Of a DNA stretch of 64,000 bases, positions 37,456 to 50,700 are shown in pieces. The stretch covers positions 7,082,501 through 7,146,500 of the forward strand of contig JAITYX010000011.1 of NCBI GenBank assembly GCA_021018815.1, given 5' to 3'. The notes beneath the pieces were generated by a model. The model made no database searches. It saw nothing but the letters and a program-made list of their open reading frames with translations, and was not told the origin of the DNA. Within the stretch, counting starts at the first letter, position 1; each line of letters begins with the position of its first letter. This DNA comes from Talinum fruticosum. Taxonomy: Eukaryota; Streptophyta; Magnoliopsida; Caryophyllales; Talinaceae. The position numbers were made by a program, and so were the translations under genes.

Positions 37456-38651
37456 ATTCACCCTGAGTTTGTAACCCACTATATGTTTTTGCTGATCCAC
37501 ATGAGCTAAAAAAAAAGTAATATAATCTAAATGAGTTATAAAAAGTAATATACATTATAAATCACATTATAATAAAGAATTACATAAAATATTTTATAGT
37601 GTAATGAGAGCTTTGCATTGTTACCCAAAAAAAGGGTTTTATTCTCACCATAACAAACCTATTTTACTGATCTCATATAAAAGTATCAATTATCTAAAAA
37701 CTAATCAAATTAAAAAAAATTGATTAAAAAAATCACATTAAGAAAAAAGAAAAAAAGGGGAATAAAATAATGTTAAAGGTGTGATTTTCTTTTAAATGTT
37801 TTATCCTAATTAAAGGTGTGAAGTTGGTGATGCATGGACTGGAGACTTCCATACGCTGCAATAAGCCTACCTTTCTCTGGGTGTCCACTTACAAAAGTCA
37901 AAAACCACTGACCGTCCCATACGGTTGATTTCCTGATGGTCAAACTAGTTGCATTTTTTAAATAAGTGACTATATATTTCATAAAAGTCAGAACACTGAA
38001 CTCCACACATTGATTTATTTCTGACTTAAATTAAATTCGCACCATAAATTTAACTCCACATATTGATGCATGTATATTTTTCATAAGTTTAATGGACGGA
38101 AATATTTCATAAAATATATATTTTAACAATTTAACTAATAAAGGATAAAATAAATTATTTCAACTAGTCATTCATTTAATTTTTTTATAGATTAGTGAAT
38201 ATCACTCAACATTTGTAAATATACGACTTACAACAAACAAACTCTTTATAATCTCTTAGAAACTGTTGTGTATGGGACTTCAAGATGCTGGTTTTGTATT
38301 AGTCCTTTTTTTCGGGGTAAAAAATAAAAGAAATATATGATCTCAATTTGAAAGATCTAATGCGTAATATATGTTTGATCAAATTATTTTGCTACTAAAA
38401 CATTATGTTGTTACACATTAATCTTGCAAATTCATATCTAATCATTCTGTCAATGTGCATGATTGAGAATAAAATCAACACTTCTGCCTACAAAGTAGAA
38501 TTACATCAACTTATTATATCACAGTAAACTACCCCTCATCTATTTTAACAAATACGACAATAAGTGTCAAAAAAATTTCAGTGGCCTAAAAGGAGCGCAT
38601 ATGTACAATCAAGACACATAAGTTCAGAGCACCCATGTATATGTATTCTTG
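37456..38651. other. Intergenic sequence 3' of the receptor kinase
   Basis: AT-rich. The frame at 37806-38006 has no recognisable domain. The kinase 3' untranslated region should lie just below 38652. Confidence 0.4.
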
Positions 38652-41133
38652 TCATCTCGGTCCTGAGAGCCGCATATCAGAGAGGTAAGCATCGGTTCTG
38701 TAGTCCGACAACCTGGACGAAGTGTCATTCCCAGTCCCAGTCCCGGTGCCTTCATTGCTTGTGGATTTAAAAAGTTCGAAAATAGCCTTGAGCCTGCAAA
38801 GGAAGATGTAGGTGGGTGAGGAACTGGGTAAATCCCTTCGAGCATTTGGACTACTTTCGTCATAGAAGGCCTCATTGCCATGTCTTCCTGAATGCACCAC
38901 AAGGCTACCTTGATTGCAGTGAAAATACTCTCATCATTTGGGTCATATTTTAGGCTTGAATCAAGGATTTCTTCAAGCTTCCCTTCGTCTATCATCTTGA
39001 ATGCATAAGCGGGGAAATGGGATTTCTCCGAGGATTGCTGCGAGTCATAGTTTTTCCTTCCCCTATGATCTCGAGCAGCACCATTCCGTAGCTATAGACA
39101 TCACTCTTCTCTGATATCGCATAATTTGTTATCCACTCTGGGGCTAAGTAGCCCCGAGTCCCTCTAAGAGTGGTGAAAACATGGCTTTGCTCCCTAGACA
39201 TCAATTTCGCTAACCCGAAATCTGACACTTTAGCCTCAAAATTATTATCAAGAAGTACATTTTCAGGTTTTATGTCACAATGAACGATCTTTACATCACA
39301 GTCCTCATGGAGATAAGCCAACCCTTTGGCAGTTCCCACTGCAATATTGAACCTTGTTTTCCAATCTAAAACCGCATTGTTATTCATTTTTCTCTTGAAA
39401 ATCCACTTATCCAAGGACCCATTTGCCATGAACTCGTAAGCTAAAAGCCGGTGGGTTCCTTCGGTGCAGAAACCCTTGAGCCTCACCAAATGGACATGGT
39501 GGATGCTGCCTATGATACTCACTTCAGCTCGGAACTCCTTTTTCCCCTGACCAATCCCTTCCAATTTCTTTACAGCGATTAAACTCCCATCGGGCAGTAT
39601 CCCTTTGTAAACAGATCCAAATCCTCCTTGCCCGAGTTTCATTGAGAAATTGTTAGTCGCCTCTTGTAGATCCTTGTAGCTATATCGGACTGGCATTCCT
39701 GAAATGGTCTCTAGGAAATTATCCTCTTCAGAGATCTCCTGAAGATTTTCAGCCACTAGCTTCTTTTTGAAATAATATCGATATCCTCCGTAAACCATAA
39801 CCATAACAACGACTATGGTCCCTATGAGTATGACTACGGTAATGGCCAAATGTTGACTGCTGTTGTTTTCCCCCTTCTCAGCTGCAACATTTCCATCCAC
39901 CGAAACTTTGACAAAGGTTGAGTATCTGGAGCTGCTATCAGAGAGAAAGCTCCCAAGCCTGTCAAACAGATAGCAGTTGCCTGAACTGTTGTCGAAGAAC
40001 AAAGTAAGGCAGGAGCAATTTCCGACACAGGAGGCCTTGCAGCCAGTCAGATTGGTTCTCAGGGAAGGCTGCACGAAGCCAAGTGCAAAATAACCAAGTC
40101 CATCCCCGGCATTGATCAGCTGAAGACGATCATTTGGGGCTCCACAAAGGGAGGAGATGTTGAGTTTGCAAGACCAAGGCACGAGCCCTGAAGGGCAGTA
40201 GCACCTGTTAGTAGAACAAGCCTCAAAGGGATTATCACATGGCTCTGGTGTTCCACATTGATCTCTCGGTATTTTTGCTGGGGAAGCAGATTTTGATGAC
40301 TCCAAATTATAGAAAGTGATGAAACCATCATTGCCAAGGACCGCGATCCAAGTGGAGTTCGTAGTGCTAGGACTTGAGGAGAAAACCAATTGCAACAAAA
40401 AGCCATTGTTTTCATCATAAAACCTCCAAGAATTCCCCTCGATCTTAGCTAAACTGATCATCCCTCCATCCTTGTTAATGATCTTCCTATTGTCATTTGT
40501 TGCAGACCAATAAACCTGAGGGGTCTCATACACTGCATAAAGCCTCACATCACCAGACATAACCTCAAGGAAATAGGTCAAGTTATCGCCATTTGGCTTT
40601 GGGGCACTTGAAAGCTTCATCCCTTCTTTGAAATCCTGATTTGAGAGCAGGGTATCAGTTGGATGGCTAAAACTGTCCCAAACTATGCTGTTGTTAAGCC
40701 CAAAAAACACCAAGTTTCCTGAATTCAACAATCGGATTGAGGAAACTGTTTTGCCACCGGTGTCAGGAGCCCAAACCGGCATACCCTCGCTCTGGAGGCT
40801 CACATTACCATCAATATCAAACACAAAACTGTCTGAATTCCCTACTGGTGAACCCCGATTGGCAGTCCAAACAACGGTGGGGCTGCTCTGATGGAGAATG
40901 ACCAAGTAGAATAAGGTGACATCTTGGGTGGTGGGCTTAAAGCCAAGGGCAAAGGTGGAGTCATTTGAGAGGAGAAACAAGCCATCATTGTCAATGAAGC
41001 CCATTTGAGAGGCTTGAGATCCTGGATCCATGGTGCCATTAAATGGGACACTAGCTATGCAGCATTGGCACCATAAAACGAGAAGCAAAAGTTGTGAAGA
41101 GATTATAAAGTGGATGAAAACCCAGTTTGTCAT
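38652..41133 (-). pseudogene. SD2-5: G-type lectin S-receptor-like Ser/Thr kinase SD2-5, two frame breaks
   Basis: Intronless, about 827 codons if the two breaks are bridged; from memory Arabidopsis SD2-5 has about 821. Residues 1-28 are a signal peptide; a bulb-type lectin domain follows (about 45-170), a Cys-rich EGF-like stretch (293-322), a PAN-type region (330-395), a membrane helix (429-449), then the kinase: GQGGFG loop 501-506, K522, HCD 618-620 (non-RD type), DFG 638-640, APEW 664-667. As written, a missing base in the C-run 39060-39063 shifts the frame after residue 691 and translation ends at 38992. A second missing base in the A-run 38769-38773 separates SRLFSNF from the family's typical C-terminal MRLSGPR ending at 38652. 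Either a pseudogene or homopolymer errors; the rest is well conserved. It would act at the plasma membrane in ligand-triggered signalling. Confidence 0.88.
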
Positions 41134-42346
41134 GGCTACCCAAAAACCAACTCTAGCATATAATATGGAATCAAATTGGAGGTATTAACCTCAACACCCT
41201 AAAGACTTGTAAATAGCCAAAAAACAAAAAACACAATTTGTTTGGGACTTAAGACAAGAAGGTAAAGGGAAACAAGCACCCTAAAGAAACCCTGAGAGAA
41301 GGGCAGAATCAATCTTATCCAATAAAAACAGAGCATTAAATACTAAAAGATACAGATATTGCTGGAAGCCTGGAATGAACTAAATGGGCAGTTGGAAGAA
41401 GTAACAAGTTGGACATATGGGAAAGAAAAGAGACCCGTATAGTTGGAAGTATCTCAAAGAGAGGAAAATCTAAACCCACCAAATAACTTGAATTATACCT
41501 AAAAATTCAGGAGTTTAATCAAGAAAATAAAATAAAATGGGCACTCACAATCTGGACATGAGAGATCACAGCGTGCAACATTGATATCTTTGTTCTTCTC
41601 CTTCTTCCTTTTTTCTTTTTTCCTTTTTTTTTCTGAGGAGCCCTCAAGCCATTAATGGAAGCAGTAGCACAGAGAGGCAAGAGCAAACCCTGAGAGTCAC
41701 CACACCTGACCTCAGACAAGTAACTCTCAAGAAAACAAGTGGGATTTGCTCACACGGGGATTGCTGCAAAGTAGAATTTTGCTTTTTTTTTTTCGATTGT
41801 GGGTGGTGAGAGATCCATAATTTGGATTGGAAGAATTAAAATAATATTAAACTATCGAATATACAACTCATTTAATGGCTACTTTTGATTATTTTGAATG
41901 AGGTTTGATGAAGGGTAGGTGGAGAAATGGGATATTAAATTTAAATTTTTGATGTATCAACCAAGGGAGGGGTTTTACATTACTATTATATCTAAGAGTG
42001 GCATTGTTGTATTAGCAGGTGATATGTAAGACCCTCTCTATTAAAAGTTATGGTAATATATAAATTTTTGTAATCACTTTAAATATATGGAGAGTGATTA
42101 ATAATTTATTTAGGTGTAAGTTTAATAAAAGTTACTTGTTGATGAATTATTAGTCACTTTCGAATTAAAAGTCACTTTATTATAAGTTATTAGTAAAAAA
42201 AAAGTTCACCTCTAATAAAGTTCGTCTCACAAGTAATTCTTACGTGAGAAAGTCTCATATAAAAATTTGTGTTGTTACACCAATATAAGATCTTATGTTG
42301 TTTATTAAAATCAAAAAACTATTACATGGACAAATAAGGTCTCAAG

Positions 42347-42347
<1 letters not shown>
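41134..42347. other. Receptor kinase upstream region
   Basis: This probably holds the 5' untranslated region and promoter of the kinase (minus strand). The frame at 41519-41719 has a Lys-rich low-complexity run and no domain. No clear TATA element is seen. Confidence 0.4.
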
Positions 42348-42384
<37 letters not shown>

Positions 42385-42524
42385 TAAACGGCTACCCATT
42401 GGACCTCCTATCTCGATGGAAAACTCAACGGGGTTAACGAGGTCGGGGATAGGGAAAGATAGAGCCGGTGGCCATCACGCCACCTGGCCTCCTTGACATA
42501 TATATATATATATATATATATATA
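42348..42524. repeat. Two AT microsatellites flanking a GC-richer 116-base block
   Basis: (AT)n at 42348-42381 and at 42498-42524. The block between them is strikingly richer in G and C than the surrounding DNA and contains no ORF of note. Confidence 0.85.
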
Positions 42525-44930
42525 ACAGTTTTGATTTTGATCACTAAATTATATATGTATATTCATGTTGAAGACTTTTTAATTTGAGAATGTAAGACGA
42601 TCTCACTTGTACCTAATTCAATTGGGAAGGAACAGAGCAAGCTTGTCTCTCTTTTATTTTGTGGCATGAGAGTTATTTTTTGTTTCTTTGTTTCCGTTGC
42701 TTCATTAACCAAATCGAGCAATTGTTGGTTAATAGAGTGCTCTATTGTTTTTCTCCATCTACGAGACTGAAATTTAAACTCATCTATTAAAGACCAATAT
42801 AAAAATCATAAATCAACTATATTGGCGATATAACAATTATTTTTCATAGTGTTAATAAGGCGCAAAGGTTTATCTAAGTAGGAATTAAACTCAAATCTAT
42901 AGTAATAACAGTAAGATATTTTACTAATTGAACTAATTAACATCCTTATATAATGATTATTTCAATTATTTTTTCAATATTTTCCAAAGATCACGTAGTA
43001 GATATGTTATTTAGCATTACTATTGTAAAATAGTGGTATTATTTTTACGGTTTTTCTAAACGTCGCCCTAAGGGTGATGAATAAGAAGTGACTTTGCTTA
43101 TTTTAAGTAATACTAGGATTATACCACTTGCTATGCAAGGATATTAATTAATTTTTTTATAATTTTTTATTTTTTATTTTTATTATTTTTAATTAATTTA
43201 TACCAATAAAACTAATATTAAGTTGAAAGACCATAAGTGGATATACTTATCTTTAAATAGTTAATATAAAAATATTTTTTTAATTTTTTTATAACTTTAT
43301 TGTATGGGAATAGGGACAACCATTGCTAATATGAGTAAATCATTTATGGTGCATTAATGATATTGTAAATAAGTATTATTATTAATAAATTACACAATAA
43401 ATTAAATGTAAAAACATTTAACTCATTAAAAACATGTAATGTATTCATCCATATTCAAGAGTTCAAGGGGGAAATATTAATAATAATTTTAAAAGTAATA
43501 ATTTATATTAGTCATGCTAATAATATTTACATTAATCATGTTTGAGTATAATATTGAAGTATAAGTTTGGATCCAAAAAATATATATTGAAGTATAGGTA
43601 TTAATGTAATTTAATTTATTATTATCAAATTTCATCATTAAATTAATACTTTTGGATTATGTAGGTGGTTAGATAAATTTCAGACCAAAACGAATTTGAA
43701 AAAATTACAAGTATACACTCTAATTTTATTATTAAATTATATTATTTTTAAAGTTAATCTTTTAAATTTTTTTGATTATGTAATCGGTTACATAACTTAT
43801 ATATTGAAATGAGTTTGAAAAATTATATTTTATACTCTACTTTAATTATTTTAAATTAGTATAGTATTATAATATTATTGTAATTTTTATCATTAAATTT
43901 CATTACCAAGTTAGTTAAATTATTTTAAAATAATTTAATTTTGCAAATATTGAAGTATAATATCCATGTTTTTTTATCATCAAATTTCATATCTAAATTA
44001 ATATATCATAATTAAAATCTATGACATTTTTTTTATTATGTAGTCGGTTACATAAATTACATATTATTAAAATAGTATAATATTGAAGTATAATATTAAT
44101 GTAATTTTTATCGTAAAATTTCGGTACTAAATTAATATATCATTATTGAAAAAGTATAATATTAATGTTATTTTTACTAAATTAGTAAAGTTGTTTAAAG
44201 ATAATCTAATTTTACAATTAATGGTATCGCTAAATAAGCATCCTACGTGTCGCTCCTACATTGCTTAGACTCAACTTTTAATATTATATATATTATATAT
44301 ACGATAGTTCGCTAGTTAGACTTAAATTGAATCTTATCTTATTAAGTTTAAGAGAAGATAACAATTACCAAATCAAAAAGGGAATTACCATTAAAACCCC
44401 AACCCCTACCCCTATCCGTACCCCCACCCACAATACTTGATTCTACAACATCGAACCCCTCCCCAACCCAAAGTCCAACGACATGAAGTTCAATGGAAAA
44501 AAAAAAAAAACCCTTCGGCTCCAGCAAGCAATCACTTCGCCGCATGTCGGTGCTTGCCGCCTAGTCCGGCGACTACTAACAAATTTAGAGTCATTGAGAC
44601 AGACTTATTCCGTGGCTAAAGCTGGAGTAGAGTATGATTTTTTTCATGTCTAATCATCGTCGTAAAGCTGGAATTATAAAGTCATGTCTTGGATTTTTCC
44701 GATTTGGGGATTTCGAGCTTCTTGTAACGACTATATTTACGTCCGAATTTGAATTTAACCTCACATTATGGCTAGTATAGTCTTTGACCCATCAAATTTC
44801 TCTTTCCTCCCCCTTCGTTCTCCAATCGATCACTTACTCTCACGAATGCCATAATTTCCGACTGAAAAAAACAAGGAAATGTTATCAACTTTTCACTTAA
44901 AAGAAGATTTGGATCCACACCCTCGGGTAA
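42525..44930. other. AT-rich intergenic sequence with a recurring motif
   Basis: No gene. A motif close to TTATGTARTCGGTTACATAA occurs at about 43,654, 43,773 and 44,036, each followed by similar AT-rich sequence. This suggests degenerate duplications of one ancestral block. The stretch 44,380-44,620 is C-rich on the plus strand but has no supported product. Confidence 0.4.
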
Positions 44931-45640
44931 ATGTTATTATCGGGAGTTCACTCACAAACAATAAATAAGAACAAAGAAAAAGAAACAAAATTGGGACATA
45001 AGGATTTACGTGGAAAACCTAAAATCGGGAAAAAACCACAAATGATGTACTAGAAATTTTTGTGTTTTTACAAGGAATTTCACTCAAGCAATTACAAGCT
45101 TTCCACCTTACTACTCACTACTAAACACAACAATGGAGGCCTATACACAATTATATAGCCATAACCAAGCATTAATAGCAAGAAAACCTGGAAGAAAATG
45201 ACCGAGGTTCCCACTAGTACGGGTCGTGTCTTTTGAGACGGCCACCCTTGCCGGTTGCTGGCTGGTTTGGAGTTGTTTTCTTCAACCTACATGCCCCATT
45301 CTCGATTTTCTCGGGTCGTGCTCGCTATTCCACTCCTTGAACCACAATTTCCTTAGCCCAAAACACATTAGACTCCACATAATCCCAACAATCTCCTACT
45401 TGGAGACTAACAGTGCACCTCCTTGTTGCACCATTCTAGTTCACCGAACCCACCCTCTTCATCGAGAGAAACCAACCGAGGCTTTGCACAACCTCAACTC
45501 CCTAACATCATCTCCTTGGACTAGCATGTTTGTCGAATTCTCGCTATCGAAAATCTTCTCAAGCCTCATCATCATCATCATCCGACGTGAACTCCTACTT
45601 GGATCGATCAATCTCATGCATACAATTAGCATTGACAAAA
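44931..45640. repeat. Copia-type LTR retrotransposon debris
   Basis: The stretch GGATTTACGTGGAAAACC near 45,003 and CCCAACAATCTCCTACTTGG near 45,382 resemble sequence often seen at the ends of plant copia elements, and copia gag-pol remnants lie beyond 46,300. LTR borders were not found, so this is a weak call. The frame at 45226-45657 is not a recognisable protein. Confidence 0.35.
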
Positions 45641-46150
45641 ATTCGAGTTCGAGTTAATTCGAGTTCGGATAATTTAGACATTCGGACAAAACCCTCATAC
45701 CGGACCTCGTCCGAATTGCAAATTCGGACACCCCGATCGGACCCAAACCCGAATCCGAATGACCGATGTCCAAACTCGAATGTTCGAATTTTTTATATAA
45801 CTCTCGAAAATTAGATTGAAATTATGTATATGACCGAACTCGGACCTAAATTTTTGATGTTCGAACCTGAATGTTCATAATTTTTAGTGAAAATTTTATA
45901 AATTTTGGACTAAATTATACCTAAACCTAAATGGCTAAATGTCCAAACCCGATTGCCTGAATTTGTTTGAACACAAATTAGTCACAAAATTCGGACAACC
46001 CGAACTCGAATTACCAAACCCGAATCTAATTTGAATTTTAATTCGGATATGATCGATTGTCCGAATTTAAAATTCGAACAAAAATTTTGTGACCAAACCT
46101 AGTTTTTCTGGGTCGGACAAATTTGGACAATCGGGTTAGACGGATTTTAG
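45641..46150. repeat. Degenerate TTCGGAC-type repeat block
   Basis: About 500 bases built of degenerate ATTCGGAC/GTCCGAAT and CGAGTTCG units, like the GACCCGAA and GGGTCC blocks elsewhere in the window. Its ends could not be defined and no inverted repeat was found. Confidence 0.55.
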
Positions 46151-47040
46151 CCAAGCACTACATATAATCACCATGCACAACTAGTTCACTTGCGCTGATC
46201 AACAAAACATAATGAAGAAATATTGTATACCTTTGGGCTTTACCTTTTGTTGACACTCGCCATCTATTTCATAATACCTGGTTCTTGCAATTTTTCTTGT
46301 GGAGCAACCGATGACCCATTTGTTAACCTAACAAATTTCCCTCACCCTTACCAACTCCTACCGTAGCGGAACCCATTTCAACACTAAGTAGTAGACTCCC
46401 ATTAGAACAATTGACCCCGATATTTGCAACTAAATCGGTGCACCGCTCGAGAGAGTACAACGAACTAGATTTCACACTCTTAGTTACAACCAATGCCCCT
46501 TTCACAATTTTCCAGCCTTTATAACAAAACTTTGTTAGGTACCTCGACTCACCCAACTCGACTCACATAAATCAAATTCTTTGCCAATCCCGGAATGAAC
46601 CTAACACATTACAATGTCCAAAACCCTCTATTAGTGGTTCTAATTCTCACACCCCGTTTCCCTATTATCTCCAAACTCTTCCTATTAGCAATATACACCT
46701 TGCTAAAATTTTCACCAACAAAAGTTATGAAACAAGTTTATACTAGAAAAAGAATGAAATGACGCACCCAAATCCACAATCCAAGACTCGATAAGACTTT
46801 CCATATTCAAAACAAGAGAATCATCTACATCTTCAATAAAGTTGATTAAATCTCGGTCATCATTTCTTTTGGGATAATTTTTCTTAACATATCCCTTATC
46901 ACCACATCCCCAACACACAACCTCCCCGGGTTTTGGGACATACACATTGCTCCGGACTTTGATCAACCCCTTTTGATTCTCATGTTTCCCCTTCCTCTAA
47001 CATTAAATGCACTTCCCGATGACTCAGTCAAATCTTTCTT
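46151..47040 (-). pseudogene. Copia retrotransposon gag-protease-preintegrase remnant
   Basis: Read on the minus strand, 46712-46966 has the zinc knuckle-like CWGCGDKGYVKKNYPK (the histidine of CCHC is a tyrosine here), then the aspartic protease-like SWIVDLGASFHS, where the usual D-S/T-G is degraded to D-L-G. The frame at 46323-46556 has LYSLERCTDL and LGVGKGEG-like fragments that suggest the gag-pre-integrase region. The order fits Ty1-copia, and the element is broken and inactive. Confidence 0.62.
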
Positions 47041-47094
47041 ACGAATACTTTCTATGCACTCATTCATAAGAAAAATAAATAATTAAATATATAA

Positions 47095-47361
47095 CTAATG
47101 CACATCGAACATGATATTGAATGCACATCTTATGCACACCATATCTTTTGTTTATATATTATATATAATCGAAGCATACCGAACATGATATTGATACATA
47201 CCAAATATAATATTAATGCACATCATAAATTTCACTTTTGTTTGGTGTGTATCAGTATTACGTTCGGTGTGTATCACTATTATATTTAGCGTGCATTTGT
47301 TATATATTTGGTAATTAGTCATATTATATTAGTGAAACACTTTCTTCTTGTGAATGAATGT
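47095..47361. repeat. 22-base minisatellite, left part, with an internal inversion
   Basis: From about 47,215 to 47,357, 22-base units of the type GGTGTGTATCASTATTAYRTT follow one another. From 47,095 to about 47,215 the same unit appears in reverse complement (CACCGAACATGATATTGAT). The array resumes at 49,638 beyond the inserted LTR. Confidence 0.6.
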
Positions 47362-49632
47362 TGCAACGCCCCCAATTTGACCATTATTAATCCCTACTCC
47401 ACGGATAAACACCATAATAATGCATCGGAATACTAAGTTATGTGAAGAGCGTTACCACCATCCCCCATTGAGAGACAAGGCTAAACATTAAAATATGATA
47501 ACACGATAATCTTTTTTATTTGCGTCAATCGTCCAAACTCGGAGTTTCATAACACTATAACCAATGTTTACACAACTCCAACCATAAAACATTAGTTCTT
47601 CCCCAAAAGACAACTTACCATTTAATTAAGGTACCCATCGTTATCGATAAACCTCCACAAGAGTATAAATACCAATTGACCGTAAGCTCACTATTAAAAC
47701 TAATTATACTATACTTAAGAGTAAGAGTCAAAGTAAAGTCACTACTCCGAGTCAAGTATTTCCTGGTTTCTTCACCCCTGTCACTTCCTATCGAATGCTA
47801 TCATATTTTTCTTTCCCTAAAAATAATTAAGAAAACATAAAAATAAGAATGAGCCATAAGCCCAGAGACGTTACCCTTGTACTCGTGAAAATATTATAAG
47901 AGCCAAGTAAGCATGCGTAAAAATGTTTAAAGTCCATTTCAAAAGCTATTCATGTGCAAAACTATCGTAAATTTTATTACGCACTTATTCTTGCTTTAGC
48001 TTAGGACCCATATGAACATATGATTGCCATGACGATTTTGTGAGATCATCATATATATATATATAAACAATTCATTTACCTTGATCGATTAAGGAGGGTC
48101 CTCGTGAAGTGTAATCGTATCGTGAACTCGTAAATGTATGTGTGATAAATTTATTGTGAACTCGCGGATGTATCAATAATTTGTTTTGAACTATCTCGTT
48201 GTGAGCTCGATGTGGATCCTATTACTTTCAAAATGATCACATTAAAACTTTAAACTTATTAATAAAGTGAAACATTTTGAAAAGGTATAAGTAATAACGT
48301 ACCTTGAGGTGATAGATACTCTTTTTAGACCCTTGTTTGGATCTTTTCTATTCGTTAGACTTTGGTTTAGCCTCTCGTGTTTACAACTCGACCTTTATTA
48401 ATTTTCATGCTTTAATAACATATCATTTTATAATTGTCAACAACTTTATGAATTAGTGAACCATAATTACAGATCTCTTTTATAAAGTTCGATATTTCTA
48501 TGAATTTCCTTGTTCCTTACTTCCATTCCATACAATCTTATATAATTCTAGTATTCCTCTTTACTCAAATTTATTTTACTTTTTCGATAATTTATTTTAT
48601 CCAACTTGATTCAATGCTCTAATTTTTACCTAATCTCAATTTACGTTGTCAAGATCTCCAAGTAAATCTTCCAACTTATTAATATTTATATTTTCATTCA
48701 ATCCTAAGTAATACAATATAATTTCCAATAAACCAATACTTATGAGTCTTTCTATAACTTAACTAAACTTCTAGTATCCAAAATAATATTCTTTGATACC
48801 ACAATTTAATTTTTTACACAAGCTCTATGCATATTCTCATATAATTTTAAAGTTTTATCAATTTTCTAATATCTCCCAATTTACATAAATATTTATATTA
48901 TAATTCCACCACAAATAACTTCCCAATTTATATTTATTTTTCTATTTATTTAAATAAAAAATAATTAAATTTACTTAAGAATAAGAGTTAGAGAAAATAC
49001 CTAGTTTAATAGGTGGAAAAAGGGGGTGGAAGGAATTTGGGTTGCCCCGAAGACAGGTGGCTGGACGGTAGCTAGGCCATAGGCCAGCAGCAGCAACAAG
49101 GGAAGTGAGGGAGTTTGGGAGAGGGAGAGAGTGAGAGAGTGGGCTAGTGCTTGTTTTATGCTTGGACCAACCACCTCTTGCTTGTATTTATAGGCCCAAA
49201 ATGCTAATCCAACTTTGCTTCTTCTTCTCTTTTTCTTTTGTTTTTCCTCTTTTTGTCTAATCAATAATTAATTCATACTTATCTTAAAAATATTTAACCA
49301 CATGACTAATTTATATTCATACAAATGGCTTGGTTTAAAATCACCTATTTTATTTTCTTTCTCCCCTTTTTTTTTCTTAATCATTAAGCAAATCGATAAA
49401 TTTTCGGACTCAAGATCTATAATGTTCAAATATATGTATATATATGTGATTTTGTATATTAGATAATTATCTATGCTATGAAGCATTTATAAATTCATAA
49501 TAAATTATTTAATTTTCATATATCCCGATATGTCTATAATTTTACGCGACTCATCGCTTTTCAAAATAATATATTTTATAATTAACATGAAATTGAAAAT
49601 AATTTAATTTAATTAATTAATGGGGTGTTACA
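47362..49632 (-). mobile_element. Probable solo LTR, 2.27 kb, minus orientation
   Basis: The block begins TGCAACGCCCCC and ends GGGGTGTTACA, i.e. TG...CA with the inverted TGTAACRCCCC-type ends of a plant LTR. It is flanked by AATGT (47357-47361) and AATGC (49633-49637), a five-base target duplication with one change. On the minus strand a TATA box (TATAAATAC at 49,193-49,185) with a following leader supports the orientation. No internal gag-pol or second LTR is present, so recombination between two LTRs is the simplest origin. The frame at 49001-49264 is part of the LTR, not a gene. Confidence 0.7.
49185..49193 (-). promoter_or_regulatory. TATA box of the solo LTR
   Basis: TATAAATAC on the minus strand, about 180 bases upstream of a purine/pyrimidine-biased leader. 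Consistent with the U3-R boundary of an LTR promoter. Confidence 0.5.
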
Positions 49633-49637
49633 AATGC

Positions 49638-49930
49638 ATAGAGAATATGAATGAGATTATAATTTAATTTACTTAGTTATTTACATTTTTATTCAATATA
49701 TTGGTGAACATTAGCAACTATTAGTAGATGATAAGTGAATTAGATTCAGTGAGCATTAGCATTATGTTTGGTAAGCATTCATATTATATTTGTATGTATT
49801 AGTGTCTTATATAGTAAGCAATTGAATTATGTTTAGTGAATAATAGTATTACATTTGGTGAACATTAATATTATCTTTGATGAATCTTAATATCATAATT
49901 GTTAAGTATTATATTACACATATATTATTT
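49638..49930. repeat. 22-base minisatellite, right part
   Basis: Units such as GGTGAACATTAATATTATCTTT and GGTAAGCATTCATATTATATTT follow each other about eight times with heavy divergence. They are the same family as the array before the LTR, so the LTR landed inside the array. Confidence 0.6.
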
Positions 49931-50035
49931 TGGGCATTATCAATAATAATATTACTAAAGAGGAAAAACAATTAGTTAAACTAAAACCCGTGACAATAAT
50001 AGCTTCCAATACATACGATAACTTAATGAGAAAAG

Positions 50036-50700
50036 TGTAACGCCCCAAATCCCATAATCACCAGTTTAGTTTTAATAACTAATTAATTAGTAATTAGCGT
50101 AGCGAAAAGGAATATTAGAAGCGTTACCGCCGCTCTATAGAAAGGGTAAGACAACTCCCTTAAAAATATAATATGAGCAGGACTCTACCACGTTACTTGC
50201 GAAAATAAAGTTAAAAACATATTTGATGCCAAACTTATACAAGATCAAGTCATATTTAACAATAGCATCATAATTACAACTTATTTAATCAAAAAATATA
50301 AGACTTCCAAATATCACATCCCTTACTACCACTCGTGAGCCTCTAAGTCTCATTAACCAAAATAAATATGTCTACTCTTTGATTCCATCAACACTAACAT
50401 TACCTAAAACAAAACTTATAGAACATTCTCGAAATAGTGAGCCAAAACTCAATACATTTTATCCTTGTAATGTAAATGAGTATTATGTAAAGTTATTTGT
50501 GAGCGCGCATATTTCAATTTATTTATAAATCGGATAGGAAGAATATAGTAAAACAGCTTATTCATTTATTATTTGAGTGACTCCTTACAATCATCGGTTT
50601 TCTTAAATATGCGCATATCCAAACCGATCGGAAAATTTGGTTGACAATGGTCAAATATATATGATATAATTGATATGGGGCAGATCTCATAATTAGGTGA
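50036..50700. repeat. Truncated LTR fragment related to the 47362 LTR
   Basis: It begins TGTAACGCCCCAAATCCC, the same terminal motif as the LTR at 47362, and the next bases (AGCGTTACCGCC; TGAGCCAAAACTC) parallel that copy (AGCGTTACCACC; TGAGCCATAAGCC). No matching right end is found before the next gene. A similar TGTAACGCCCCCC occurs at 61649 without further support. Confidence 0.5.

Noticed and set aside
49001..49264. 87-residue minus-strand frame
   Set aside because: It lies just downstream of the LTR TATA box and is LTR leader sequence.
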